A DNA stretch of 29,405 nucleotides from DATDOO01 sp035293245 (lineage in GTDB: Bacteria; Pseudomonadota; Gammaproteobacteria; Methylococcales; Methylococcaceae), in assembly GCA_035293245.1 (NCBI GenBank), contig DATDOO010000183.1, forward strand, positions 1 through 29,405, in the 5' to 3' direction. Both the position numbers and the translations under genes were made by a program. Positions 9,056 to 17,089 of this stretch are shown here, piece by piece; position 1 is the first letter of the stretch, and every line of letters starts with the position of its first letter. The notes beneath the pieces were generated by a model, which made no database searches, was not told the DNA's origin, and saw only the letters and a program-made list of their open reading frames with translations.

Positions 9056-9628
9056 TTAGTCGCGGACGTTGAGCCGATTCATCGCGCCGGCGAAATCGCC
9101 GCGCAGAATGGCCGCCAACTCTCCGATCCCTTTGTCGAGGGCAGCGTCGAAGTGGTCCCGCTCTTCCTTGCCGAATCGTTCCAGAACGTAGGAAACAACC
9201 CGCTCCCGCTCCCCCGGATGGCCGATGCCCAGACGGAGCCGGAAGAAATCCCCGCCGCCCGCGTTCGCCACGATGTCCCGCAGGCCGTTATGTCCCCCGT
9301 GCCCGCCACCCTTTTTCAGCCGCACGGCACCGACGGGTAAATCCAGATCGTCGTGCACGACCAGGACTTCCTCGATCCCGATGCGGTAAAAACCGGCAAC
9401 AGCCCTCACCGCGGTGCCGCTGCGGTTCATGTAGGTCTGCGGCTTTAGAAGCCGCACCGCGCCCTCACTGCGGCGCCACTCGGCCAGGACGCCCTGAAAG
9501 GCTTTTTCCTCGGCGAAACGCAACCCTTCCCTTTCGGCCAGCCGATCCAAAAAAAGAAACCCGGCGTTGTGCCGGGTTTCATGGTAGCGGGAGGTCGGAT
9601 TCCCCAGACCGACGATCAGCCTGATCAA
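9056..9628 (-). CDS. pth: Peptidyl-tRNA hydrolase
   Basis: A 190-residue enzyme that releases peptides from prematurely dropped peptidyl-tRNA. All catalytic and binding residues known from E. coli Pth are at the same numbers: Asn10, His20, Asn68, Asp93 and Asn114, within VGLGNPTSRYHETRHNAGF, KPQTYMNRSG, VVHDDLDLPVG and GGGHGGHNGLRDI. The start codon is TTG (9628-9626); GGAG about ten bases upstream, overlapping the end of rplY, serves as ribosome-binding site. No in-frame ATG exists near the conserved N-terminus. It lies seven bases after rplY, a conserved pairing, and converges with the HDOD gene. Confidence 0.96.
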   Translation of the reverse strand: MIRLIVGLGNPTSRYHETRHNAGFLFLDRLAEREGLRFAEEKAFQGVLAEWRRSEGAVRLLKPQTYMNRSGTAVRAVAGFYRIGIEEVLVVHDDLDLPVGAVRLKKGGGHGGHNGLRDIVANAGGGDFFRLRLGIGHPGERERVVSYVLERFGKEERDHFDAALDKGIGELAAILRGDFAGAMNRLNVRD

Positions 9629-9635
9629 ATCGGGA

Positions 9636-10235
9636 TTACTCCGCGCCCTCGGCGCCGGCTCCGATCTTCTGCACCATCGCCACCGACAAATCGTGCTCGA
9701 CGCCCTGCATCAGCGCGTGCAACTGCACCCCGGCCGGCACGGCGAGCTCGGAAAGGTGCACCGCCTGGCCGAGATCGACGTTCGCCAGGTCCACCTCAAT
9801 GAACTCCGGCAACTGCCCGGGCAAGCAGACCACTTCCACTTCCACCATGCCGTGCATGACCACGCCGCCTTTCTTGACGCCGACGCAGGTCGCCTCGTTG
9901 ATGAAATGCAGCGGTACGTGGACGCGAATCTTGTCCGTCGCACTGACCCGCTGGAAATCCATGTGCGCGATCATCGGACGGCTGGGGTGACGCTGCAGCG
10001 CCTTGAGAATGGCGCTCTCGTCGCGGCCACCGACCCGGATGGTCAGGACGTGCGAATAAACCGCCTCGTTCTCCAGACTCTTCAGCACCGTGTTGTGGTC
10101 CAGTTGCAGCATCTCCGGAGCCCCGTGGCCGCCGTAAAGAACCGCTGGAACCTTGCTCGCGCGACGCAAACGGCGTGCGCCGCCCTTGCCCGCTTCGGTA
10201 CGAGACTCCGCCTCGAATACAAATTCACCGCTCAT
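9636..10235 (-). CDS. rplY: Ribosomal protein L25, long (Ctc) form
   Basis: A 199-residue protein of the L25/TL5/Ctc family, which binds 5S rRNA in the large subunit. The N-terminal domain (about 1-95) carries EAESRTEAGKGGARRLRRASKVPAVLYGG, and the C-terminal Ctc extension carries DKIRVHVPLHFINEATCVGVKKGG and VEVVCLPGQLPEFIEVDLANVDLGQAVHLSEL. E. coli L25 lacks that second domain. The ATG at 10235 was chosen over the ATG at 10241 and a TTG at 10250 because GGTGGA lies six bases before it. It follows prs after 37 AT-rich bases with no hairpin, so it probably shares the prs transcript. Confidence 0.95.
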   Translation of the reverse strand: MSGEFVFEAESRTEAGKGGARRLRRASKVPAVLYGGHGAPEMLQLDHNTVLKSLENEAVYSHVLTIRVGGRDESAILKALQRHPSRPMIAHMDFQRVSATDKIRVHVPLHFINEATCVGVKKGGVVMHGMVEVEVVCLPGQLPEFIEVDLANVDLGQAVHLSELAVPAGVQLHALMQGVEHDLSVAMVQKIGAGAEGAE

Positions 10236-10272
10236 TGTCATTCCACCCAATAAAAAGTAACAAAATCAAACA

Positions 10273-11226
10273 CTAATCCACATACATGGAACTGACGGAC
10301 TCACCGGCGGAGATACGCCGGATCGTTTCGGCCAACATCTCCGCCATGCCGAGTTGCCGGACGCGCGAACACCCGGCTGCGTCGGGCCGCAACGGAATGG
10401 TATCCGTCACCACCAATTCATCCAGCACGGAAGCGTCGATGTTTTCGATCGCTTTCCCGGACAGAACCGGATGGGTGCAGTACGCCGCCACATGCAAGGC
10501 CCCGTGCTCTTTCAAGGCTTTAGCGGCCTTGCACAGCGTTCCCGCCGTATCTACCAAGTCGTCGACCAGGATGCAGGACCGTCCCTCCACATCGCCGATG
10601 ATGTTCATCACCCGTGCCTCGTTGGGACGCGGCCGGCGCTTGTCGATGATGGCCAGGTCCGCATCGTCCAGGCGCTTCGCCAGTGCCCTGGCGCGCACCA
10701 CGCCGCCCACGTCCGGCGAGACCACGATCAGGTTCCGGTACTGCTGGCGCCAGATGTCGCCCAGCAACACCGGAGACGCATATACGTTATCCACCGGGAT
10801 ATCGAAAAACCCCTGGATTTGATCGGCGTGCAAATCCACGGTCAACGCCCGGTGCGCACCGGCGGTGGCGATCATGTCCGCCACCAGTTTGGCGGTGATC
10901 GGCACCCGCGCCGAACGGGTGCGCCGGTCCTGGCGCGCGTAGCCGAAATAAGGCATGACCGCGGTAATGACCGATGCGGACGCCCGATGCAGCGCGTCGA
11001 TCAGGAGCAGCAACTCCATCAGGTTTTCGTTGGCGGGAGCGCACGTCGGCTGCACGACGAAAACTTCTCTCCCGCGCACGTTCTCCTCGATCTCGACGAA
11101 GAGCTCGCCGTCGCTGAAGCGGCCGATCCGGGCCATACCCAACCGCATGTTGAGGTGGCCGGCGATCCCCTCCGCCAATGAGCGGTTCGCCCCACCGGAA
11201 AACACCATGAACGAGGCGTCAGCCAT
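10273..11226 (-). CDS. prs: Ribose-phosphate pyrophosphokinase (PRPP synthetase)
   Basis: A 317-residue cytosolic enzyme making PRPP from ribose 5-phosphate and ATP for nucleotide, His and Trp synthesis. Motifs seen: FSDGELFVEIEENVRGREVFVVQPT, YFGYARQDRRTRSARVPITAKLVADM (ATP/flexible loop), LTVDLHADQIQGFFDIPVDN, VVSPDVGGVVRARALAKRL, and the PRPP-binding loop CILVDDLVDTAGTL. Two adjacent ATGs are available; the second (11226) has AGGGG five bases upstream and gives MADASFMVFSGGANRSLAEGIA, the usual family start. Length matches E. coli Prs (315). It lies 43 bases downstream of tRNA-Gln, the common gammaproteobacterial order. Confidence 0.97.
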   Translation of the reverse strand: MADASFMVFSGGANRSLAEGIAGHLNMRLGMARIGRFSDGELFVEIEENVRGREVFVVQPTCAPANENLMELLLLIDALHRASASVITAVMPYFGYARQDRRTRSARVPITAKLVADMIATAGAHRALTVDLHADQIQGFFDIPVDNVYASPVLLGDIWRQQYRNLIVVSPDVGGVVRARALAKRLDDADLAIIDKRRPRPNEARVMNIIGDVEGRSCILVDDLVDTAGTLCKAAKALKEHGALHVAAYCTHPVLSGKAIENIDASVLDELVVTDTIPLRPDAAGCSRVRQLGMAEMLAETIRRISAGESVSSMYVD

Positions 11227-11269
11227 CATTACCCCTGAACCACTACGCAATTGCGCCGAAAAAACAAAT

Positions 11270-11344
11270 TGGCTGGGGTGCCAGGATTCGAACCTGGGTA
11301 TGCGGGAATCAAAATCCCGTGCCTTGCCGCTTGGCGACACCCCA
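11270..11344 (-). tRNA. tRNA-Gln (anticodon TTG)
   Basis: A 75-base cloverleaf on the minus strand. The acceptor stem pairs TGGGGTG (5') with CACCCCA, followed by discriminator G and an encoded CCA (11272-11270). The anticodon arm is CGGGA-TTTTGAT-TCCCG with TTG at 11312-11310, reading CAA/CAG glutamine codons. The T arm is CCAGG-TTCGAAT-CCTGG. Location between ispE and prs is the usual place for a glutamine tRNA in gammaproteobacteria. The 91 bases between ispE and the tRNA contain no convincing promoter of their own, so processing from the ispE transcript is possible. Confidence 0.97.
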
Positions 11345-11435
11345 ATATAAAACCCGACCGCCTCTCAAAACCGGCATGCAAAACTACTGCGCGCCCGCGA
11401 TCCGGCGGTGCTCGCCACGTTTTACAAACAGGTTT

Positions 11436-12305
11436 TCAACCTTGCGCCATAATCAGCGCCGGAGAGCGGTTCATTCCCCGCGTCACCCGCGCATCCCAGC
11501 GCGCGCTTAAATTCCTTGCGACGCTTTCCGCCTGGCTCTTGGACGAACACTCGGCGAATACGCACGCCCCCGTCCCCGTCAGCCGGGACTCACCGGCCTC
11601 GCAGCCCAGATCCTCCAGCGCACGACGCACGGGCGGATACATTTCCCGCACTACGGGGAGGCAATCGTTGATCCGGTTTCCGGACAGAAAGTCGTTAATT
11701 TTGATAGGTTCACTATTTCGTGTCAAATCAGGCGCAGCGAAAACTTTCGCCGTCGCGACCGGGCAATCCGGTACCAGCACCACATACCACGGTTCCGGCA
11801 AATCCACCGGCGTAAGCTGCTCACCCACCCCTTCCGCCCAGGCACCGACGCCCTTGACGAACACCGGCACGTCCGCACCCAAGCACAGCCCCAGTGCTTG
11901 CAGGCGCTCGTTGGAAAAACCGAGTCCCCACAGCCGGTTCAACGCCAGGAGGGTGGTCGCCGCGTCGGAACTGCCGCCACCCAAACCGCCGCCCATGGGC
12001 AAACGCTTATCGACGGTAATTTCCACGCCGCGCCGGCAACCGCTCTCCTGCTGCAAAAGGCGGGCAGCACGCACGGTCAGATCCTGCTCTGCAGGCACAC
12101 CGGGCAGCGGGTTGCGCAGCAACACCTCGTCCGTAACCAGCACGCGAAAGGTCAGCCAATCGCAGAGATCGATGAACTGAAAGACCGTCTGCAGAAGATG
12201 GTAACCGTCAGGGCGCCGGCCGACGATGCGCAGCGTCAGGTTCAGTTTGCCCGGCGCAGGCCAGCGCCCGGCTTGCTCGTTCGCTCCCGGCGTTTCCGTC
12301 GTCAT
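11436..12305 (-). CDS. ispE: 4-diphosphocytidyl-2-C-methyl-D-erythritol kinase
   Basis: A 289-residue GHMP-family kinase that phosphorylates CDP-methylerythritol in the non-mevalonate isoprenoid pathway. The N-terminal APGKLNLTLRIVGRRPDGYHLLQTVF, the glycine-rich ATP loop LPMGGGLGGGSSDAATTLLALNRLW, LGADVPVFV and the C-terminal RLTGTGACVFAE are diagnostic. The ATG at 12305 was preferred because it overlaps the lolB stop as ATGA; an ATG at 12317 would add four residues. The gene follows lolB and precedes tRNA-Gln, matching the common lolB-ispE-tRNA-prs order. Confidence 0.96.
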   Translation of the reverse strand: MTTETPGANEQAGRWPAPGKLNLTLRIVGRRPDGYHLLQTVFQFIDLCDWLTFRVLVTDEVLLRNPLPGVPAEQDLTVRAARLLQQESGCRRGVEITVDKRLPMGGGLGGGSSDAATTLLALNRLWGLGFSNERLQALGLCLGADVPVFVKGVGAWAEGVGEQLTPVDLPEPWYVVLVPDCPVATAKVFAAPDLTRNSEPIKINDFLSGNRINDCLPVVREMYPPVRRALEDLGCEAGESRLTGTGACVFAECSSKSQAESVARNLSARWDARVTRGMNRSPALIMAQG

Positions 12306-12889
12306 TCGACCCGCCATTCGTCAATCACCAGTTTCAGTTTCATTCCCTCCCCCGTAGCCGTCAGTTTGCGCGGCAGGCGCACTTCGTCCACCGGCAGATA
12401 TTCGCCGTAATGCAAGGTCCAGCCGAGCTGTAAAAAATCCCGCGCATCCTCCGCGGAGGAATCGGGCGCGAAATCGTGTTCCGGAGCGGGAACCCCAAGC
12501 ACCCAGTAACGCAGTACACGGAGCGGAATCGCGATGCCCACCCGCTCGCGCAGTAAGGCATCGGCGTCGCTGGCGACGATGTCCATGCCGTCGGCGCTCC
12601 TGAAACTCACGAAGTCCTTGCGGGCCAGAATGGTGGCCGCCCGCTGCTGCATGGGACCGGAAAGCGCCAGGTGATCGGTGTCGGGATCGTGTTTCCAAAC
12701 CAGATTAGCACTCCAGGCTTCCGCTGCGGTTTGCACGGCGACGCGTCCTTCCAGGCGCCAGGCGGCAATCCGCTGCACCGGAACGGGTTCGGAAACAAAA
12801 GGCGAAAGCGGCTCCGTCGCGCAACCTTGCAACAGCGTCAGCACCGGAACCAGCAGCCGCCAAAGGCGATTTCCCGCGTCGAACCTCAC
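12302..12889 (-). CDS. lolB: Outer-membrane lipoprotein receptor LolB
   Basis: A 195-residue lipoprotein that accepts lipoproteins from periplasmic LolA and inserts them into the outer membrane. It has a short signal peptide ending in the lipobox LQGC with Cys at about residue 23. Family features are WRLEGRVAVQT near the mature N-terminus, LSGPMQQRAATILARKDFVSF, a conserved LRYWVLGVPAPEH segment (the exposed loop region) and LGWTLHYGEYLPVDEVRLPRKLTAT. The start is GTG at 12889, sharing GTGA with the stop of the upstream TPR gene. Length is normal. Residue after the Cys is Ala, not Asp, as expected for an outer-membrane lipoprotein. Confidence 0.94.
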   Translation of the reverse strand: MRFDAGNRLWRLLVPVLTLLQGCATEPLSPFVSEPVPVQRIAAWRLEGRVAVQTAAEAWSANLVWKHDPDTDHLALSGPMQQRAATILARKDFVSFRSADGMDIVASDADALLRERVGIAIPLRVLRYWVLGVPAPEHDFAPDSSAEDARDFLQLGWTLHYGEYLPVDEVRLPRKLTATGEGMKLKLVIDEWRVE

Positions 12890-14595
12890 TCGAACGCTTC
12901 AGGGAAATGTTCCCTGGCCCGCTGGATGTATTCGTTTTCCGGTTCTTTTTGCATAGCCTTGCGCCAAATGGTGCGCGCTTCTTCCTTGCGGCCGGTCGTC
13001 CACAGCACCTCCCCCAAGTGGGCGGCGATTTCCGCGTCATGGGTGCGCTCGTAAGCCCGGCGCAAATAGGAGACTGCGCTCTGGGGGTTGCCCAGGCGGT
13101 ACTGCAACCAGCCGTAGCTGTCGAGGATGGCCGGGTCCTCCGGCTTCAGTTCCAGCGCTCGCTCCAGGTAACGTTGCGCCTCGTGGAAGCGGCTGGTCTT
13201 GTCCACCAGCGTATATCCCAGCGCGTTCAGCGCGTTGGCATCGTCCGGGTTCTCCTTGAGGATGGCGGTCAGGTCGGCTTCGAGCACGTCCAGGCGGTCC
13301 AGCCGTTCCGCCACCAGTGCACGGGTGTAAAGCAGTTCGTGACGTCCGGGCAGCTCGCCCAGCGCCTGGCTCAGCACGTCGAAGGCCCCGGCCTGATTGT
13401 CCCGCCGCGTCAGCAATTCCGCTTCCATGAGATAGAAACGCAGCGCTTCGCCCGGAATACGCTTGCGCAACTGATGCAGCCGTTCGATGGCTTCGGCATC
13501 CTGATTCGCTGCAATCAGCGCGGCCACGGCATTGAGTTGCGCCTCCAGCGCCAGAGGGCCGCCTTCCACGGCGTCGAACCATTCGACCGCCTCACCCCAG
13601 CGCTTGCGCTGAACTTCGAGCAACCCCAGATAGTAGGATGCCTGGGAGCGCCAGCGGGAGTTTTCCGCCAACGGCTGGAGAACCGCACGTGCGGCTTCCT
13701 CGCGCTTGCCTTGCAGCAGGGCCATCGCCAGCCCGAAAGAGGCGTCCTCGTGATCCGGCTGTTTGCGCAGCACGCGGCGGAACTGGCTTTCCGCACCCCG
13801 AAAATCGTTCAAACGCATCAGTTGCTCGGCCAGAATCAAGCGAAGCTGGACGTTACCCGGTTCATTGCGCAGAGCCTTCTCCAGGATGGCGCGGGCCAGC
13901 CGGCTGTCGCCCGCACGCGCCGCCAGTTGCGCCTGCAAGCCCCGAGCGCGCGACCAGTTCCGCCGCAGTTCCAGGGCCTTGTTCACTTCGTCCAGTGCCA
14001 GGCGGGTTTCGTCCAGATTCATCGCCAGCACGGCGTAAGCGAAATGCATTTCCGCATGTTGGGGGAAACGCTCGACGAGATAAGCCATCAATCCGAGCGA
14101 CTCCTCCTTGGGCAGTTCCGCCCCCAGAACCCTGGCGACATCCATCAGCAAGCCATCCACATCGCCGCCGGATTGCAACAACGCTTCCAATTCGGCGACC
14201 GCGTGTTCCTTCGCGCCGTTTTTCAGATAGAGGCTGAGCAGCACTTTGCGCGCCGCGGTATTATCCGGATCCTGGGCACGCCAGAGTTGGGCGGCCTCAA
14301 GCGCCAAATCCGGCTGCTTTGCGGCCAGGGCGATCTGGGTGGCCCGCTCGGCGATGCGCGGATCCTGAGCGGAACGCGCAGCGTCGAGATAGCCCTTCAG
14401 GGCTGCGTCGAAATGCCCGCGCTGCCCGGCGAGTTCCGCCGACAGCAAGGAAAAGAGGGCGTCCACCCGCCGGGCGGTCGCATCGTTGAACGGCGGAGGA
14501 ACACTGGGCTCCAACGCCTTGCGCGAAGTCGCACACCCCGTGGTCAGCAGGATTCCGGCGACCGCCAGCAGCACCGCCATAATAGGATTCTTCAC
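12886..14595 (-). CDS. TPR-repeat lipoprotein (hemA-lolB neighbour family)
   Basis: A 569-residue protein made almost wholly of tetratricopeptide repeats, from about residue 45 to the end (for example DANALNALGYTLVDKTSRFHEAQRYLERALELKPEDPAILDSYGWLQYRLG). The N-terminus MKNPIMAVLLAVAGILLTTGC looks like a lipoprotein signal with Cys at about 21, though Thr instead of Leu at -3 makes the lipobox slightly off consensus. The GTG at 14595 was chosen because it gives the charged MKN start to the signal; ATG at 14580 would cut into it, and the longer frame upstream reads unlike a signal. Similar TPR proteins sit between hemA and lolB in pseudomonads and relatives. The role is unknown; an envelope or lipoprotein-assembly function is an inference from position. 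Confidence 0.85.
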   Translation of the reverse strand: MKNPIMAVLLAVAGILLTTGCATSRKALEPSVPPPFNDATARRVDALFSLLSAELAGQRGHFDAALKGYLDAARSAQDPRIAERATQIALAAKQPDLALEAAQLWRAQDPDNTAARKVLLSLYLKNGAKEHAVAELEALLQSGGDVDGLLMDVARVLGAELPKEESLGLMAYLVERFPQHAEMHFAYAVLAMNLDETRLALDEVNKALELRRNWSRARGLQAQLAARAGDSRLARAILEKALRNEPGNVQLRLILAEQLMRLNDFRGAESQFRRVLRKQPDHEDASFGLAMALLQGKREEAARAVLQPLAENSRWRSQASYYLGLLEVQRKRWGEAVEWFDAVEGGPLALEAQLNAVAALIAANQDAEAIERLHQLRKRIPGEALRFYLMEAELLTRRDNQAGAFDVLSQALGELPGRHELLYTRALVAERLDRLDVLEADLTAILKENPDDANALNALGYTLVDKTSRFHEAQRYLERALELKPEDPAILDSYGWLQYRLGNPQSAVSYLRRAYERTHDAEIAAHLGEVLWTTGRKEEARTIWRKAMQKEPENEYIQRAREHFPEAFE

Positions 14596-14712
14596 TGAAA
14601 TTCGGGTCTCATGATCAAGTAAAAACTTGCCGGGACAATCCGGCTTCCCGCCCCGGCAATAAATCGCCCGAGCCATGGCCGCGATTTGGATAAGCCGGGC
14701 CTTTTCCCTAAA

Positions 14713-14720
14713 ATTATAAT
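14713..14720. promoter_or_regulatory. Bidirectional -10-like element between hemA and the TPR gene
   Basis: The sequence ATTATAAT contains a perfect TATAAT on the plus strand (14715-14720), 24 bases before the hemA ATG, and another TATAAT on the minus strand (14718-14713). It stands out in a GC-rich region and lies in the 149-base divergent gap. No good -35 box is found at 16-18 bases on either side, so the call rests on the -10 match and position only. Confidence 0.4.
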
Positions 14721-14744
14721 CTCAAAGACGGACATTCCCGAAAA

Positions 14745-16010
14745 ATGGCGATCGTCACTCTCGGCATCAACCATACGACCGCGCCGGTTTCCGTCCGCGA
14801 ACGGATCGCTTTTCCCGCCGAACAAATGAAAAGCGCCCTGCGGGAGTTGATCCGCCAGACCCCGGCGGAAGAAGCCGCGATTCTCTCCACCTGCAACCGC
14901 ACGGAGCTTTATTGGGGCGCCCCAGGCTCCAGCCCGCGGGCCGTCATCGATTGGCTGAGCGCCCACCACCACCTGCGCCGCGAGGAAATCGCCCCTTATC
15001 TCTATACTTACACGGACAGCGGCACCATCCGCCACATGTTCCGCGTCGCCTGCGGCCTGGACTCGCTCATTCTCGGCGAGCCGCAAATCCTGGGCCAGAT
15101 GAAGACCGCCTACCAAACGGCCAGCGAGTCCGGCACCCTGGGCAAGCATCTGGGCAAACTATTCCAGCACACCTTCGCCACCGCCAAGAAAGTCCGCAGC
15201 GACACCGCCATCGGCTCGAGCCCGGTTTCCGTCGCTTTTGCCGCCGTGCGGCTGGCGCAGCGCATTTTCGACAACCTGTCCGAACAGACCGCACTGCTCA
15301 TCGGCGCCGGCGAAACCATCGAACTGACCGCCCGCCACCTGCACGAACAGGGCGTAGGCGCCATTCTCATCGCCAACCGCAGCTACGACAAGGCTCATGC
15401 ACTTGCCATTCAATTCAACGGCCTGGCCATCTCCTTGCCGGAAGTGCCCCGCCATCTCGTACACGCCGACATCGTCGTCGCCTCCACCGCCAGTCCGCTG
15501 CCCATCCTCGGCAAGGGCAGCGTGGAAAGCGCCATCAAGGCCCGCAAGCACAAGCCGATCTTCATGGTCGATCTGGCCGTGCCGCGCGATATCGAACCGG
15601 AAGTGGAGGAGTTGCCGGACGTGTACCTCTACACGGTGGACGATCTGCATTCCGTCGTGGAGGAAAACCTGCGCTCACGCCAGGAAGCTGCGGGCCAGGC
15701 GGAGGAAATCATCGACCAGGAAGTCGAGCATTTTCTTGCGTGGTTGCGCGCCCAGGGCGCGACCGCCACCATCCGCGACTTTCGCCGCCAGGCGGAAGAA
15801 CACCGCGACGCCGCGCTGGAGCATACCCTGCGCGAACTCCGCGCCGGCGCGGCACCCGAGGATGCCTTGCACCATTTGGCCCACCTCTTGACCAACAAGC
15901 TGCTCCACATCCCCAGCACCCAAATCCGCCAAGCCGGGGAAAACGAGCGCCACGACCTCATCGCCGCCGCGCGCGAGCTGTTCAAACTCCGCAAACCATC
16001 CAACCCGTGA
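14745..16010 (+). CDS. hemA: Glutamyl-tRNA reductase
   Basis: A 421-residue enzyme that reduces glutamyl-tRNA with NADPH to glutamate-1-semialdehyde, the committed step of C5 tetrapyrrole synthesis. The catalytic Cys50 is in LSTCNRTELY; GEPQILGQMKTAY (about 111-123) and the Rossmann motif LLIGAGETIELTARHL (184-199) are clear, and the C-terminal dimerisation helix region runs from about 310. The N-terminus MAIVTLGINHTTAPVSVRERIAF is the family standard, so the ATG at 14745 is secure. The C-terminus overlaps prfA by four bases. Many HemA proteins are controlled by heme and by N-terminal proteolysis; whether that applies here cannot be read from sequence. Confidence 0.97.
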   Translation: MAIVTLGINHTTAPVSVRERIAFPAEQMKSALRELIRQTPAEEAAILSTCNRTELYWGAPGSSPRAVIDWLSAHHHLRREEIAPYLYTYTDSGTIRHMFRVACGLDSLILGEPQILGQMKTAYQTASESGTLGKHLGKLFQHTFATAKKVRSDTAIGSSPVSVAFAAVRLAQRIFDNLSEQTALLIGAGETIELTARHLHEQGVGAILIANRSYDKAHALAIQFNGLAISLPEVPRHLVHADIVVASTASPLPILGKGSVESAIKARKHKPIFMVDLAVPRDIEPEVEELPDVYLYTVDDLHSVVEENLRSRQEAAGQAEEIIDQEVEHFLAWLRAQGATATIRDFRRQAEEHRDAALEHTLRELRAGAAPEDALHHLAHLLTNKLLHIPSTQIRQAGENERHDLIAAARELFKLRKPSNP

Positions 16011-17089
16011 AAGACTCCATCCTCCGCAAGCTCGAAGCCCTCGCCCAGCGCTTCGAGGAAATCACCGTCCTGCTCGCCGAACCCGGCGCGCAAAACGACC
16101 AGAGCCGCTTCCGCGCCCTGAACAAGGAATACGCCCAGCTCGAACCCGTCGTCGCCTGCTTCCGCCAGTATCGGCAAACGGAAGACGATTTGGCCTACGC
16201 CGATGCCTTGCTGCGCGATCCCGACCCCGAGGTGCGCGACATGGGCCGCGAGGAAACCGAGAGGAACCGCGTGCGCCTGGAAGAGTTGACGCGGCGGCTG
16301 GAGGTCCTGTTGCTGCCCCGCGATCCCGACGACGACAAAAACGTCTACCTGGAAATCCGTGCCGGCACCGGCGGCGCCGAGGCCGCCCTGTTTGCGGGGG
16401 TTTTGCACCGCATGTATGTACGCTATGCTGAACTGCGCGGCTGGCGGACGGAAGCGGTCAGTGAAAGCATCGGCGAGATGGGCGGCTACAAGGAAGTCGT
16501 GGTACGCCTGGCCGGAGACAATGTCTATTCCCGCCTCAAATTCGAAGCCGGAGCGCACCGCGTGCAGCGCGTACCGGAGACGGAAGCGCAGGGGCGCATC
16601 CACACTTCCGCCTGCACCGTGGCGGTATTGCCGGAAGTGGACGAGGTGGAAGTGAACCTCAATCCGGCGGAGCTGCGCGTCGACACCTACCGCGCGTCGG
16701 GCGCGGGCGGACAGCACGTCAACCGCACCGACTCCGCCATCCGCATCACCCACCTGCCCACCGGCATCGTCGTCGAATGCCAGGACGAGCGCTCCCAGCA
16801 CAAGAACCGCGCCCGCGCCATGTCGCTGCTGCAAGCGCGCATCCTCTCCGCCCAGCAGGAAAAACAGCAGGCGGAAATCGCCGCTTCGCGCAAGCTGCAA
16901 GTGGGCAGCGGCGACCGCTCCGAGCGCATCCGTACCTACAACTTCCCGCAAGGCCGGCTCACCGACCACCGCGTCAACCTCACCCTGTACAAGCTCCAGG
17001 CGATTCTGGAAGGCGATCTCGATCCCGTCATCGACCCCTTGATCCACGAGCACCAGGCTGAACTGCTCACCCAACTGGGCGAAGACTAG
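16007..17089 (+). CDS. prfA: Peptide chain release factor 1
   Basis: A 360-residue class I release factor for UAA and UAG codons, the same length as E. coli RF1. The peptidyl-hydrolysis motif GGQ lies in RASGAGGQHVNRTDSAIRITHLPTG, and the stop-codon-reading tripeptide is Pro-Glu-Thr in RVQRVPETEAQGRIHTSA, an RF1-type PxT (RF2 has SPF). The start is GTG at 16007, overlapping the hemA stop as GTGA, so translation is probably coupled. In many relatives prmC, encoding the methyltransferase that modifies the GGQ glutamine, follows; here it does not. Confidence 0.97.
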   Translation: MKDSILRKLEALAQRFEEITVLLAEPGAQNDQSRFRALNKEYAQLEPVVACFRQYRQTEDDLAYADALLRDPDPEVRDMGREETERNRVRLEELTRRLEVLLLPRDPDDDKNVYLEIRAGTGGAEAALFAGVLHRMYVRYAELRGWRTEAVSESIGEMGGYKEVVVRLAGDNVYSRLKFEAGAHRVQRVPETEAQGRIHTSACTVAVLPEVDEVEVNLNPAELRVDTYRASGAGGQHVNRTDSAIRITHLPTGIVVECQDERSQHKNRARAMSLLQARILSAQQEKQQAEIAASRKLQVGSGDRSERIRTYNFPQGRLTDHRVNLTLYKLQAILEGDLDPVIDPLIHEHQAELLTQLGED

